Positions 10,129-21,539 of a stretch of 64,000 nucleotides of DNA are shown one piece after another. Origin of the DNA: Rhodosorus marinus (lineage: Eukaryota; Rhodophyta; Stylonematophyceae; Stylonematales; Stylonemataceae). Below the pieces are notes generated by a model, which saw only the letters and a program-made list of their open reading frames with translations, searched no databases and was not told where the DNA came from. The DNA lies in assembly GCA_029953675.1 (NCBI GenBank), contig JAMWBK010000002.1, forward strand, positions 186,001-250,000. The letters are read 5' to 3'. Position 1 is the stretch's first letter, and each line of letters starts with the position of its first letter. Both the position numbers and the translations under genes were made by a program.

Positions 10129-10751
10129 AACGAAGTGCTCCTTGCGAAACTATGATTCCTCGACTGTAACACTGCCTGCGCTTCCTAGATTCATGGGAGT
10201 AAAAGTTTTGCAATCTTCAGGGATGTCTGGTTGTAGGATAGGTTCCTCCAACCCACCATGGTAGTTAGACCTTGAATTTTGATTTGGAACAGGCCGGGAG
10301 GGGGTTTAAGTTTGTGCTTGAATGTGTGCCTTTCATCTGGAGCGAGAGTGGCTTCTGGGAACAGAAGAATTCGGATGGAGGTGTGGTAAGTGCGAACAAG
10401 ATCAAATATCATTTGATCTGCACGTACCCCAGCCTATCCGCTCCCGGGTTGCAGTCAGAAGCTTTTGGAGGGCACACAGTGCTCACCGGGAATTATTACT
10501 AGTTTTGCTATGTCTGCATACGTATATATATGTATACTACTTGGAGACATCAGCCCTGATCTCTCTTCGAAAGTAGATAGCGCAAAGTGGTGGATACGAC
10601 TGTCCTGAGCGTCTCGGTGAACGTGGTAAATATTGTGAAGTCGCTTGTGCAGGTTGGGGAGGGCTTGTGAAGAGAGGGTGGACGTCAAAGAGGCGCGTGT
10701 TCTGTGTCGTTCGATGCTACGGGTGCTAGTTTCGGTGTTTTGAAGGAAAAG

Positions 10752-12542
10752 ATGAGGGTTCTGTGTGTGACGGTAGTAGTGGTCGGCCTGCTAGCAGGTC
10801 TGGCCTGTGGCAGAGGCGTTTCCTTGAGCGAGGACGCGCTGTCTTTGAGGGGATCATATTCATCACATTCAAGGAAATGCTCTTACTATACGAGGAAGTT
10901 TGACGACGTCGAACTAGGTAATGGACATCCAAAATGCTATTCGCTCCGTAATGCTTGGGGTAAATACGAGTCTGTTGGTACCGTATGTACCACCCTGGTC
11001 GAAAAATACGGAAAAACGTGCGTCAAGTTCCAGTTCACCGCCAAGAGAGGATGGGAGTTTATGCAAGCTTACGCAGGGATACAGGGTGACTGCAGGAATC
11101 CAGGTTACAATCCGTACCAGGAGAAGAAGACGAACGGGCCTAAGACTAGGATGAACTTGTCTGTCTGTCTGGACGAGTTCAAGGTTCCTAAGGGTTACAA
11201 CCGTGAAGGTTGCTGCAACAGAGACATATGCATATACATGAAAGTTAAGAGCCGCGAGGTTGGAAAATATTACACCAAGTGGGCTTACCCGCAAAAGGGC
11301 AAGGAACGATGTGCGATCAGGTCGAATACAGATTTCGTGTCCTGTACACGAAGACTCAAATGCAAAAATAATTCGACGCCAACTCCGGCGCCAACTCCGG
11401 CGCCAACCCCGACGCCAACTCCGGCGCCAACCCCGACGCCAACCCCGACGCCAACCCCGACGCCAACCCCGACGCCAACCCCGACGCCAACCCCGACGCC
11501 AACCCCGACGCCAACCCCGACGCCAACCCCGACGCCAACCCCGACGCCAACCCCGACGCCAACCCCGACGCCAACCCCGACGCCAACCCCGACGCCAACC
11601 CCGACGCCAACCCCGACGCCAACCCCGACGCCAACCCCGACGCCAACCCCGACGCCAACCCCGACGCCAACCCCGACGCCAACCCCGACGCCAACCCCGA
11701 CGCCAACCCCGACGCCAACCCCGACGCCAACCCCGACGCCAACCCCGACGCCAACCCCGACGCCAACCCCGACGCCAACCCCGACGCCAACCCCGACGCC
11801 AACCCCGACGCCAACCCCGACGCCAACCCCGACGCCAACCCCGACGCCAACCCCGACGCCAACCCCGACGCCAACCCCGACGCCAGGTCAGGCATGCAGT
11901 GCGTACACAGACCGCTTCGACGAAGTATTCGTGAAAAGTGAGGCGAACCAGGAGATATGCTACAATTTGGTTTTTACCCCCTCTCCTGGTTCGCCTCACT
12001 ACGACGACGAGACGGACGGGGAAGGACAAAGGGCTGGACAAGTCTGTATTACAGTGAACGAAATGGATGGCAGGACGTGTGTGAAGTACTCGTTCTTGGC
12101 TGAAACCGGCTGGTCTTTCAAGTTGGTTAAGGCTGGGGCGCAGGCCGATTGTGAGGCGCCCATGCCATTGAACCCCTATCAGGCTCAATGGACAGCAGCT
12201 GAGGAATTTGATCGCGAGGCCTTGTCCGTTTGTCTCGACGAATTCACATCGCCTCCAGGCGGCAATGGACGTGGATGCTGCAACAGTAATATCTGTGTCC
12301 TTTCAGCGGCTGTGGTGAGCCAGTCTGGTATCACGGAGAATACCGGCGTCTGGGCCTATCCTGTTTCGGAATTCGGGGATAAATGCGGAGTTCGACAGCC
12401 GAGCGGGAACCATGGATGCGAGGCTTATTTGCATTGCGTAGACGCGGACGCGACCCAAACGCCGGGGTTACTATCACATCCTAGGATTCTTAGACGTCCA
12501 ACCACGGACCCAGTGGCTACGGCGATGCCAATGCCGGAATAA
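10752..12542 (+). CDS. Secreted cysteine-rich protein with expanded Pro-Thr rod (gene 2)
   Basis: Single-exon frame of 596 codons from the ATG at 10752 (MRVL, aligned with gene 1); an ATG at 10704 is in frame but less likely. A hydrophobic signal peptide ends near CGRG. Domain 1 (about 45-205) matches domain 1 of gene 1, with [34 protein letters not shown] and [10 protein letters not shown] rod of about 170 residues of alternating Pro-Thr (a few Pro-Ala) follows. Domain 2 then shows [21 protein letters not shown] and GCCNSNICV. The protein ends in AMPMPE, as gene 1 ends in AMPE. Pro-Thr rods in algal surface proteins are often hydroxylated and glycosylated. That, and a structural or adhesive extracellular role, are inference. 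A 19-bp inverted repeat lies inside the domain 2 coding sequence (11937-12000). Confidence 0.85.
   Translation: MRVLCVTVVVVGLLAGLACGRGVSLSEDALSLRGSYSSHSRKCSYYTRKFDDVELGNGHPKCYSLRNAWGKYESVGTVCTTLVEKYGKTCVKFQFTAKRGWEFMQAYAGIQGDCRNPGYNPYQEKKTNGPKTRMNLSVCLDEFKVPKGYNREGCCNRDICIYMKVKSREVGKYYTKWAYPQKGKERCAIRSNTDFVSCTRRLKCKNNSTPTPAPTPAPTPTPTPAPTPTPTPTPTPTPTPTPTPTPTPTPTPTPTPTPTPTPTPTPTPTPTPTPTPTPTPTPTPTPTPTPTPTPTPTPTPTPTPTPTPTPTPTPTPTPTPTPTPTPTPTPTPTPTPTPTPTPTPTPTPTPTPTPTPTPTPTPTPTPTPTPTPTPTPTPGQACSAYTDRFDEVFVKSEANQEICYNLVFTPSPGSPHYDDETDGEGQRAGQVCITVNEMDGRTCVKYSFLAETGWSFKLVKAGAQADCEAPMPLNPYQAQWTAAEEFDREALSVCLDEFTSPPGGNGRGCCNSNICVLSAAVVSQSGITENTGVWAYPVSEFGDKCGVRQPSGNHGCEAYLHCVDADATQTPGLLSHPRILRRPTTDPVATAMPMPE
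11374..11886 (+). repeat. 12-bp minisatellite encoding the Pro-Thr rod
   Basis: About 42 units of CCAACCCCGACG (Pro-Thr-Pro-Thr). After a few 5' variants with CCGGCG or ACTCCG, the array is essentially perfect from about 11416 to 11884. The two Pro-Thr dipeptides in each unit always use the same alternating codons, so the repeat grows in 12-bp steps rather than 6. The minus strand carries GGGG every 12 nt. Confidence 0.9.
11937..12000. repeat. 19-bp perfect inverted repeat inside gene 2
   Basis: AGTGAGGCGAACCAGGAGA (11937-11955) and its exact reverse complement (11982-12000) flank a 26-nt loop. The right arm lies in a segment ([11 protein letters not shown]..) absent from the aligned position in gene 1, so it looks like a templated, inverted insertion. 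Confidence 0.8.
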
Positions 12543-12820
12543 GAAGGTCAGGAGGAAACTGGAACGACGAAATGAGAAATAGACGGATTCTAGTACTCTA
12601 ATCCTATTCACGTTCAATATAGACAAAAAATCATGTCGACATCGTAAAGCATTGAGTCAATACGCATCTTCTTTCCGTCCTTTTTTTATTCTGAGGGCGA
12701 ACTGGCCTTTGTGCTCGTTTGCTTGTAGTCCAGCATCGAGACGTAACCCAACTCCCCACTGGCCTTTGTGCTCGTTTGCTTGTAGTCCAGCATCGACTCG
12801 TAACCCAACTCCCCCGCACT
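12543..12820 (+). repeat. 3' flank of gene 2 with internal 57-bp tandem duplication
   Basis: Homologous to the 3' flank of gene 1. In addition, the 57 bp beginning ACTGGCCTTTGTGCTCG are tandemly duplicated (12701-12757 and 12758-12814) with very few differences. Confidence 0.7.
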
Positions 12821-13400
12821 GAACGTCATTGCTCCGTTCCAGCAGTGGGTGACGAAAAAGTATTAAAAAAGCACTAAAATGTATAAGCACGTCAGCAAGC
12901 GGCTCGAGCATCTTAGCACATGCCATCTGAATGAACGTGATGATCAACTAAAACAAAATACTCGATGATCGGTGGAAGAAGCCGATAGGAATTGTCCTAT
13001 CGCGATTAGCCAATGCCGAATCGCGAAGCGTAGAGTCCAACATAGCCGCAGCGTACTGGGATTCCTTGAGTTGCCACCGCATTGAACGGAACGGAACGGT
13101 CATCATCCGTGCCGCACTCGCCACCGAACTGTAGCGCATCTGCGTCGACCAGACGCTGGCAGGTATCTGGTAGTCTGAGGATAAGGGATAGAAAGGTCGA
13201 TGTACTCACTCCGACGAGCACTCAGATCAGTGACCACTAGGTCCGCCACCCGTTGCGCCACTGGGGCGTCAGCCCCATCAGTAATTGACTTGCCACCGGC
13301 AGGGGGACCTCATACTCCACCTCTCGGTCGCAGCGCCTGAGAACGAAGACAGAGGAACAACAAGCGGTTGAGCCGCGTATGGCGTCGAGTCTGGACCAGC
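12821..13400. other. Intergenic stretch, no supported gene
   Basis: About 580 bp with only short frames on both strands and no motif I recognise. It leads into a family B fragment. Confidence 0.4.
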
Positions 13401-14290
13401 GGACAAGATGTCAACAAATACCCACCAAATTCACCGCAAGGCACTGAGTCGCCGCACAGGTTACATCGCGAATCGCTGTCCGCAGGCCATGGCTGTTGGG
13501 GCGCTTCGAAAAGTGCACCATCTTACACCATCCGGAGGTTTTCCCGGAGCTGGACCAACAAACAAACCTCGCCAGCCTCGCCCGGATAGCGGAAGGGTTG
13601 TGCCTCCACGGCGTTCCTCTGGGTACACCGACATACGTCTCGCAGCAAACTCGACGACTGCTCCTGGAACATGAACGATTCATCGAAGGTATCCTACGTC
13701 TACCACCAGATGCCTTACCTCAACAGCTCCGTCCCCTCCGCTATTGTGCGAGCGGCCGCTCGACATATCTTCTTCGGGCTCTTGATGCTGCAGCTGGTGC
13801 CATCGTAGCGCGGGAGGTGGGCGCGTTCTCCACAGGTGCTCAGTCGTATTTGTGGGCCGCTGCATGACTATCCGCTCTTGTCAGCGGGCGATGCCAATTT
13901 GGTGCAGGCGCAGATTCAACTCCCTTGCCGCTGGGGTGGCTTGGGATTTTCCTCCCAGGCGCGCATCCAACCCGGTGCCGCCGTCTCGCAGATCTGCTGC
14001 CGTCTACGCTCCGACTGAAGCAACTACTAATGAGCACCGATGATACGTCTACGCTTCCCAGAACCATGACCCTGGTACGTTGTTCATGGACTCTGTTGGT
14101 TCTCGCTGGCTTCGGGAGTTGTTCCGCGAACGCCCTGACCGTCTTCAATCGTTGTTTACCCGCTTAAGTTTCCTGCTGTGGCGCATGAATGCCGCTTTGA
14201 TGTTGGAGGCGTGAGTACTTCGCCGCGCTTAGTCTTTTTTTCCCCTCGGGGTTTTTTTTTCAGCCTCCGATTAAACCATTCGTTCGGTAT
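13400..14290 (+). mobile_element. Family B retroelement: thumb-region remnant joined to its 3' end (B4)
   Basis: In one frame (13496-13867) the translation reads GLCLHGVPLGTPTYVSQQTRRLL, typical of the segment after the catalytic motif of non-LTR reverse transcriptases. In another frame it reads AQIQLPCRWGGLGF..RIQPGA, matching AQVGLPLRLGGLGLCNRAVIQP at 34994. Near 14078 the sequence jumps to the family B tail (FMDSVGSRWLRELF) and 3' terminus, so the middle is deleted. Several frameshifts are present. Confidence 0.65.
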
Positions 14291-14374
14291 CTGCCGAGAT
14301 ACAGAAAATGCTCCGCCCTGTCTCGGAGAACTTGCCCGCAGATTGTCCGCCTTCCCTCACCCGCGCCGTCACAT

Positions 14375-16735
14375 GGGACGGACTCCTGTTCTAAGGGGGA
14401 GAAACACGATTAGCTTCCCGAGCACGGCTGCGAGGTCACAGCCAATGGACCTGCAGTCTTATGTCCTGAAGGAGGGCGGGACTGGGGCATCTGGCGCACG
14501 CGCCTGCGGAGTTGGCTCCGGCGATGGATTTCTTTGGGAGGAGGCTCCCTACCCCTCCGGGGAAGGATTCCGCCTCTTGTATTCCCTCGAGGAGAGCTCT
14601 CCATGGCTGGGACAATCCTGGATTTTATTTTCCAGAGTCTGGCGCGTAATCAACGGGACGTCGCTATGTGGGAATTTTTGGGGGTCATGCCGCGCCTGAT
14701 TCTGGCACCCACTCACACATCGGAGCGCAGATGGCGAGTCCGAGAACGACTGGCCATTCTCCTGAAGGGGGAATTTGAGGTGTTGCAGCAGAGCTACTTG
14801 GCGTCATCCGAGGCATCCGGCCGGAGGACTCGTGCCGGGACAGCCTCGCCTGGGACGACTCGAGTGCAGAAATTGGTGGCGGTTGGCGGCCTGAGCCGAG
14901 CGGCACGGGTCTTGGAGGGTCAGGTGCCTGTACTCCCCTACGACGAGAGCCTCGACCAGACTGTGTCGGCGTTGTTCCCCTCGTCCGACGTGGACTTGCC
15001 CCCCGAAGTCGAGACATTTTTAGACCGTCCAGAGTTGGCGAGGTTCCGCATCGACGTGACGCTCCCTGAGTCTAATCTGGAGGATTTGCTCCGGATCTCC
15101 CGGTGTGGACGCTGCCCTTGACCCTCTGGGCCACGAACGGAATTCCTGCAGGCCTTGAGCAGCCAGAGCGCACTGGTGAAGATCCTGAATCCACGAACGG
15201 AATTACTGCAGGCCTTGAGCAGGGTGCAGGGGGTGCGTCTGCCCCTTGGGACCATCTCCGACGGGCACAGCTTCACTTGCTTACGAAACCCGACCACAAG
15301 CCGGCACACCCGCGTCTCCGGCCGATCGGTGGTCGAGAGTCTACGGAAGCTCGCCGGGAGGTGGCTATTCCAGCGCCTACGCCAGCATGTCCCCGTTTTT
15401 ATGGCGCCTTGGCAGGTAGGGGTGGGATTTTCCGGGGGTTGCGAAATGATCACTCATGCGATCGAGCTCGAGCGAGCCAGTAGGCCGGATTGGGGCGTTT
15501 TGGTGGTTGACTTTCCGTAACGTTTCAACAGCGTCTCGCGGACGCAGTCTTTGGAGGTGATTCGAAGGGTATTCCCGGAGGCGTGGCCGTTCCTATCCGG
15601 CATTTACGGAGGGGAGCCTCCCTTACTTGACAACGTGGGGCTCTGTTTTTGAAGCACGTACGGGCGTTCAGCAGGGTGATCCTTGTGGGCCTGTACTTCA
15701 CGCATATGCCTTGCAGCTCGTGCTCCAGCGACTGGCGGCTGAGGTGCCGGAGCTTCGCATCTGTGCCTACCATGAAGACGTGACGTTGCTGGGCACCCCT
15801 GAGCACTTGGCTCGGGGATTGACCCAGATCGAAGCAATCGCACGTGGAGTAGGTCTAACCGTGGAACCCGAAAAATGCCGTTTTCTTGGCCCGCGTGAAG
15901 TTTCGAGGGGCTCCCCGCCACCTAGTCTCCGAGCCTTTGGTGAAGGTGCGGGGCTCGAGCACCATGGCGTTGGTTTGTGGAGTGACAACTTCGTCCAAGA
16001 CTCTTGCGAACGAGTTTTAGCACGCCATAAGCAGCTCACGACGCCATTGAGCGCCTACCGGACGGCATGCTCCAATCGGCTTGCCTGCTCTCCCGCTTTT
16101 GTGCCGGCCCGAACTGAATTACTGGCAGCGAAATCTTCCACCGCACTGGGGCTCGTGGATAGCAGCCAAGGCGAACGAGGCGACGCTGAAGAACTGGGGA
16201 ACGCTCTTGGATGAGCCCCTGGATGTGGAAGCGGCTCCTGGCAGGGACCTAATTCGTGGCCAGATTGCCCTACCTTTACGGTTAGGGGGATTTGGAGTTT
16301 CCGACCGTGGACTCGTATGCTCGGCTGCGGCGGTCACCTCCTGGGATACCGCGCTTCGCACCTTGGTGAGTTCTCGGATGCGAAGTGCTTGCTTTTGGCG
16401 ATAGCACAGACTAGCGAAGACCGCGTGACCCTTCCGGCACCGCTTTTGAGTATCTACGATGCTCTGCAACAGGCGTTCAGTAAGTGCAACGCCGTGCCGG
16501 ACGAGAGCCGATCCAGATTTCGCTCCTGGAAGGAGCTGTTACGGGGACGAACTGAGGCGCTCGAGGACTCTCCCATCGACGGAGGACTCGCCGACGAGGG
16601 GGAAGCTAGCCCCGGGTCACCGGTTGCCGATTACCCGGGTCTGAGCCGATTGTGGAGCTCGCCCCCACTGATGTGATTCAACATAGCCTCACCTGGGGCC
16701 AACACAGGCCGCTCACGCAATCTTGCTCAACTCTC
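14375..16735 (+). pseudogene. Family A retroelement with broken reverse transcriptase (A2)
   Basis: Starts with the ORF2 head (MDLQSYVLKEGG at 14443) and runs collinear with the intact A1 frame through MPRLILAPTHTSERRW, the fingers, palm and thumb, to VADYPGLSRLWSS near 16670. It ends around QHSLTWGQH. Breaks: a TGA at about 15118 replaces a glycine codon. A 60-bp in-frame tandem duplication (CACGAACGGAATT, 15131 and 15191) follows. There is a frameshift in the motif A region near 15515, where A1 has VVDFRNAFNSVSR. The catalytic YHDD is changed to YHED near 15770. More frameshifts lie downstream. The protein cannot be functional. Longer than A1 at its 5' end, this copy shows that A1 is 5'-truncated. 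Confidence 0.75.
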
Positions 16736-16990
16736 ACCCCGCGGCCAACAATTTAAAATTAGACGAATAGACCGGGGGCGAGTTTTCTCTCCCTGCTCCC
16801 AACCCTGCTCCCAACAAACGGAAATGGCGCGGGATTGATTGACTGAACTTGTGTACGCCGTTACAGATGTTTTAATCTGATGTAGCTCGGCAGTATCAGC
16901 TTGTTGATGATTAGACCCATTGGGGTACATTCGCCTCTCCGGTTTCATTCGTTTACGTTAGAATATAGGTCTCTCGAACTCCATGGCTTC

Positions 16991-19900
16991 CTACAGGGCA
17001 AGGGCTCCACAGACGTTCTCAATAACCTGTGGAACGACATCAGGAAAATCTGATGCAAATTCTGTTGTTATCGTGGGTCCCAGGGATTCGCTGGACATAT
17101 CGTTGAGAATCTGAACATTCGACTCAGTTGCTATTGCATCCTCTGCTGAAATAGTCACAATAGAGACTCCTCGGTTTTTCAGATCCCTCGCCAAACCTCT
17201 TAAGAGCGGAGGATTCTGCACTCCTGTTGATGGCGGACCATCCGTGATAAAAACAAAGATTTGGACAGCGTCTGCATTCCCACTTGACAAGATGGCATCG
17301 CATCCCTTCAAAGCCGTAGAATAGTTTGTCAACTGCCTGCTGGTCGGAAGCCGGTAACTGGATAAGACGTCCTTCACCGACTCGTTTGATAGCAATGGTT
17401 CAACTTGAAGTCGCTTAGTTCCGTAGAAGACAAGTCCAAATCGGCTCTCAGATCCATCTACGACCATACGGTTCAGCTGGTTAACAATGCTTGAAACCAT
17501 ATCCAGCTCTCCGATTAAGGCATCTGATGATCCTCCTGCATTGGGGTCCCAGATCGACCCAGAAACATCGATTGCGATGCAGACTTCAAGTCTGTCAAGT
17601 TGGCATTCGATGACTGGTAAAGGTGTCGGCTCCTCTTCTGGCTCAAATGCTTCGCAGACGCGACTAACAACAGGATATGAAAGTACTGCGAGGTCGTTAC
17701 ATTCTGGCACGTAGTCATAGTTGCCCGAGCTTGCCCAATTGTGGAGTACTCGGAATAATCGCGTTTGCCGTCCGCAGCCGACGGAGAAGATCTTCGTTCC
17801 TCTTGCTTTTGCATCGGAAGCCGCTGCTTCGTTGTCCTCTTCAGACGAACCAGATTCGGATATAATCACAATGGCCTTGCTGGAACCTGTTCCTCCATCA
17901 ATGACGCTCTGGCACTGATTCAAGGCGGTAGCGAGGTTGGGATGTCCTCCTAGTTGAGGATTGGAGAGCAGTAGATCGTTTCTTGCAGCCTGTATGGATG
18001 ATCTCCGCTCGGTTATTGTTTGAATAGTACCAGTAGAAGTCACCGCAGAGAATGAAACGCGAGTGTTGCCGGCCTGGATGATCCGAGCGAGTTCGCTGAA
18101 GAGCATCTCTTGCGCAGCGAAACCTCCTGAAGATTGAGCTTCGCCGGTATCCAGAACAAAGCAGACATCCAGGTCGCTCAGTTCACAGACTTGCTCAGGT
18201 AGGAGTTCTGAAGGCGTTTCTGTTGGAGTTTCCATAGCAGTCTCAGCTGCAGTTTCTGGTACAGTCTCAACTGCCGTCACAGCCACTGTCTCCATGGATG
18301 TCACAGTTGCGATCTCCATAGCGGTCACGGTTGCGGTCTCCATAGCGGTCACAGTTGCGGTCTCCATAGCGGTCACAGCTGTGGTCTCCATAGCGGTCAC
18401 AGTTGTGGTCTCCATAGGAGTCTCGGCAGCCGTCTCGACCACGGTCTCGGCCAAAGTTTCGGCTTCAGTCTCAACTTCCGTCTCCGCAACAGTCTCGGTT
18501 ACTGTTTCAGCTGCAGGTCCACTCTCTATCACAGTTTGAACGGCAGTTTCAGCCGCAGTTTCCGTCGCTGTTTCAGCCGCAGTTTCAGTCACTGTTTCGT
18601 TTGCAATTCCAGTTTCCGCTGCAGTTTCAGCAACTGTCGCCGCTGCTGTCTCAGGAACTGTCTCTGCCAAGGTTCCGGCTTCTGTCTCAATTTCTGTTTC
18701 AGTCCAAATCTCAGCTGCAGTTCCGGTCTCAGTTATAGCGACCGTCTCAACTGCTGTGGGAGCTGCTGTGAGAGCTACTGTCGGAGCCACTGTCTCAGCG
18801 ACGGTCTCAGCGACGGTCTCAGCGACGGTCTCAGCGACGGTTTCAGCGACGGTCTCAATGACGGTTTCAGCCTCCGTGTCAGCCTCCGTTTCAGCTGCTG
18901 TCTCAGACGCTGTCTGAGACGTTGTCTCAATCTCCGTTTCAGCCACCGTCTCAGCCGTTGTCTCGACTACTGTCTCAACCGCTGTTTCAGCTAATGTCTC
19001 AACTGATGTCGGAGCTGCCGTTGGAGCTATTGTCGGAAATACTGTCTCAGAGGCGGTCTCAGCCTCCGTTTCAGTTGCTGTCTCAACAAGCGTTTCAGTT
19101 GCTGTCTCCGCCACGGTCTCCGCCACGGTCTCCGCCACGGTCTCCGTCACGATCTCAGCCGCTGTCTCGGACGCAGTCTCAGCTAATGTCTCAGCTAATG
19201 TCTCAGACACAGTTTCAGTTAATGTCTCAACTGCCGTTTCCCCTATGGTCTCAGCCACGGTCTCAGCCGCTGTCTCGGACGCAGTCTCAATTAATGTCTC
19301 GGTCGCAGTCTTAGCTAATGTCTCAGACGCAGTCTCAGACGCAGTCTCAGCTAATGTCTCAACAGCCGTTTCAGCTATTGTCTCAGCTGTTGTCGGGTCT
19401 ACTGTTGGAGCTACAGTTAGAGCTACTGACGGAGCTACTGTCTCAGACACGGTCTCAGCGACGGTCTCGGTCACCGCTTCAGATGCAGTTTCAGCCACCG
19501 TTCCAGCCGCCGTTCCATCGACCGTTTCAGCCTCCGTCGCAGCCACTGTTTCAGCCTCCGTTTCATCCGCAGTTTCAGCCTCCGTTTCAGCCTCCGTTTC
19601 AGCCTCCGTTTCAGCCTCCGTTTCAGCCTCCGTTTCATCCTCCGTTTCAGCCTCCGTTTCATCCTCCGTTTCAGCCTCCGTTTCAGCCTCCGTTTCAGCC
19701 TCCGTTTCAGCCCCCGTTTCTGCCCCCGTTTCTGCCCCCGTTTCTGCCCCCGTTTCTGCCTCCGTTTCAGCCTCCGTTTCAGCCTCCGTTTCTGCCTCCG
19801 TTTCAGCCTCCGTTTCAGCCTCCGTTTCAGCCTCCGTTTCAGCCTCCGTTTCTGCCTCCGTTTCAGCCTCCGTTTCTGCCTCCGTTTCTGCCTCCGTTTC

Positions 19901-21481
19901 TGCCTCCGTTTCTGCCTCCGTTTCTGCCTCCGTTTCTGCCTCCGTTTCTGCCTCCGTTTCTGCCTCCGTTTCCGCCGCAGTTTCTGCCGCAGTTTCCGCC
20001 TCCGTTTCCGCCGCAGTTTCTGCCGCAGTTTCCGCCTCCGTTTCTGCCTCCGTTTCAGCCGCAGTTTCAACCGCCGTCTCTGGTACTGTCGGGGATAAAT
20101 TTTCACATAATAACTCCAACTCACAAGTCGTAGGACTTCCTCGTACTCCGGCAGAGCAGGATGTGCCGCTCAAACTGGGAAAGAAATTGAGGTCCCTCAC
20201 ACCGCTCCTGTCCCTAAGAGAGGCAGTTGCTTTCATGAGAACACAAATGTCATCGTTGCAGCATCCGATTCCAGTTGGTCCAAATGCTGATTTAAATTCG
20301 TCGAGGCATACGACGAATGATTCATCGATCACAGGCGGAATGTTCTCAAGAACCCGCTGGTATGGACTGCTTGCGTTCAGCTCATTACAGTTATTACTGG
20401 CTCCAACGCTTATGCTTGTGAACATCCACCGCCTCGAAGCAGCGAAATTATACTCAAGACATCTTTTACCGTCTCGATCCACCAGTGATATGCACACTCT
20501 GCCGGCCCTGATCGGATTGTCGGTATCAGAAAGCATTTTGTAGCACCTTCGGTTGCCCTTAGGAGATACACTAGAGCTAGAGAACTGCGAAACGTGAGTC
20601 AAGCACGTCGGGTTGTCTGCAGAGGAAGGCATCGGTGTCCTGTCTTCAGTATTCATTGCCGTTTCCATCGGCGCTCCCGAGAAACTTGGACCGGGATCTG
20701 GGGTAGCACTCGCCTGCACTGGCTCAGTCTCTAAGCCCGCCGACGCATCTGGTGTCCCCTCGTCTTCCTCCGGCATAGTTTCCGTTGGGATGGGATTCGA
20801 CGTGAATTCGGTCTCCTCAGGAGATGGCAGATGCGTAAGCATATTCAATTCCGTCGCGGTCGTCGTCATCCTCCCCTCGCAGAATAGGTGGCTCTTGCAC
20901 CTCGAAAACTCGGAGATTTCATCAGGAATACAATCCAGGGACCCGAACGCCGGAACCGCCCTGCTGATCTCCGTTTCGCCCGTTCGTCTCACTCTGGCGT
21001 AGGGCACCACACAGATATCCTCGTTGCAGCATCCATTTCCATCAGCCCCTGGCAAAGCTTCAAACTCATCCAAAGCCACCGATGCGCTCCGAGAAGTCCA
21101 CGGTCCACCTACCTTCACGTCTTGGAATCCAGACTCTTCCGAATCACATCTATCATACACCCCACCCCTTATTTCAACGAACTGCCATCCAGGTTCCGCT
21201 ATGTAGTCAAAGCTCACTACCATCGGACCATGAGGATTCTTAATCTGATTACAGATCACACCGACCTTATCGTTGAAGCCTTCGACTAGCAGATCATAAC
21301 ACAGCTCATTAGCTACGTTTCCGATTGATATGCTCTCAAACTGAGTCGTGTAGCTCGAACACGTCCGTTTGTCATCCGATTGTCTCCAGGTGATCGCGTC
21401 CAAGGTTGAATCGGGGCGAGCAATCCCGCAGCAGGCCATGCACGTAAGGAGTAGGACAGGAAGAAGAGTAGATTTGTCCAT
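16991..21481 (-). CDS. Large secreted protein: two cysteine-rich domains, Glu/Thr/Ala repeat, two vWA domains (gene 3)
   Basis: Uninterrupted frame of 1496 codons from the ATG at 21481; an upstream in-frame ATG at 21535 is less likely because [18 protein letters not shown] gives a standard signal peptide. Two cysteine-rich domains (about 35-220 and 300-465) share VALDEF/VCLDEF, GCCN(E/D)DICV and C-x-x-x-L-x-C with genes 1 and 2. Next come about 600 residues of AET/ETEA repeats, highly acidic. Two von Willebrand A domains follow. The first has a degenerate metal site (VLDTGEAQS). The second keeps the MIDAS pattern DVSGS, a threonine in LTNYSTAL, and ITDG. vWA domains with MIDAS bind ligands through a divalent metal, so an adhesive extracellular protein is likely. 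The acidic repeat may bind calcium or act as a spacer. No C-terminal membrane anchor is seen. Confidence 0.85.
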   Translation of the reverse strand: MDKSTLLPVLLLTCMACCGIARPDSTLDAITWRQSDDKRTCSSYTTQFESISIGNVANELCYDLLVEGFNDKVGVICNQIKNPHGPMVVSFDYIAEPGWQFVEIRGGVYDRCDSEESGFQDVKVGGPWTSRSASVALDEFEALPGADGNGCCNEDICVVPYARVRRTGETEISRAVPAFGSLDCIPDEISEFSRCKSHLFCEGRMTTTATELNMLTHLPSPEETEFTSNPIPTETMPEEDEGTPDASAGLETEPVQASATPDPGPSFSGAPMETAMNTEDRTPMPSSADNPTCLTHVSQFSSSSVSPKGNRRCYKMLSDTDNPIRAGRVCISLVDRDGKRCLEYNFAASRRWMFTSISVGASNNCNELNASSPYQRVLENIPPVIDESFVVCLDEFKSAFGPTGIGCCNDDICVLMKATASLRDRSGVRDLNFFPSLSGTSCSAGVRGSPTTCELELLCENLSPTVPETAVETAAETEAETEAETAAETAAETEAETAAETAAETEAETEAETEAETEAETEAETEAETEAETEAETEAETEAETEAETEAETEAETEAETEAETEAETEAETEAETGAETGAETGAETGAETEAETEAETEAETEDETEAETEDETEAETEAETEAETEAETEAETADETEAETVAATEAETVDGTAAGTVAETASEAVTETVAETVSETVAPSVALTVAPTVDPTTAETIAETAVETLAETASETASETLAKTATETLIETASETAAETVAETIGETAVETLTETVSETLAETLAETASETAAEIVTETVAETVAETVAETATETLVETATETEAETASETVFPTIAPTAAPTSVETLAETAVETVVETTAETVAETEIETTSQTASETAAETEADTEAETVIETVAETVAETVAETVAETVAETVAPTVALTAAPTAVETVAITETGTAAEIWTETEIETEAGTLAETVPETAAATVAETAAETGIANETVTETAAETATETAAETAVQTVIESGPAAETVTETVAETEVETEAETLAETVVETAAETPMETTTVTAMETTAVTAMETATVTAMETATVTAMEIATVTSMETVAVTAVETVPETAAETAMETPTETPSELLPEQVCELSDLDVCFVLDTGEAQSSGGFAAQEMLFSELARIIQAGNTRVSFSAVTSTGTIQTITERRSSIQAARNDLLLSNPQLGGHPNLATALNQCQSVIDGGTGSSKAIVIISESGSSEEDNEAAASDAKARGTKIFSVGCGRQTRLFRVLHNWASSGNYDYVPECNDLAVLSYPVVSRVCEAFEPEEEPTPLPVIECQLDRLEVCIAIDVSGSIWDPNAGGSSDALIGELDMVSSIVNQLNRMVVDGSESRFGLVFYGTKRLQVEPLLSNESVKDVLSSYRLPTSRQLTNYSTALKGCDAILSSGNADAVQIFVFITDGPPSTGVQNPPLLRGLARDLKNRGVSIVTISAEDAIATESNVQILNDMSSESLGPTITTEFASDFPDVVPQVIENVCGALAL
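18215..20090 (-). repeat. Coding minisatellite of gene 3 (12-bp core)
   Basis: Plus-strand unit GCCTCCGTTTCA (Glu-Thr-Glu-Ala on the minus strand) is tandemly repeated. It is densest and most uniform at about 19550-20060 and diverged at 18215-19550, where units encode AET, VET and similar. The gradient from uniform to diverged copies suggests the array grows at the end nearest the cysteine-rich domains. Confidence 0.85.
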
Positions 21482-21539
21482 GGTTTTATCCTTAGGTACC
21501 GACCACACCCGCCTTCTCTCACAATAAGTTGTCAAAGTT

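Noticed and set aside
11374-11886. CRISPR-like array
   Set aside because: The units are contiguous 12-bp repeats without spacers, inside a eukaryotic coding sequence.
10914-12188. Long minus-strand and alternate-frame open stretches over the gene 2 repeat (WRRG, RQPR and SGLA repeats)
   Set aside because: The 12-bp unit has no stop in any frame, so all frames stay open. Only the plus frame has a signal peptide and the conserved cysteine domains.
18294-20543. Plus-strand frames opposite gene 3 (SVSA, PFQPP repeats; up to 432 codons)
   Set aside because: Shadows of the 12-bp coding minisatellite. The minus strand carries the signal peptide, cysteine domains and vWA domains.
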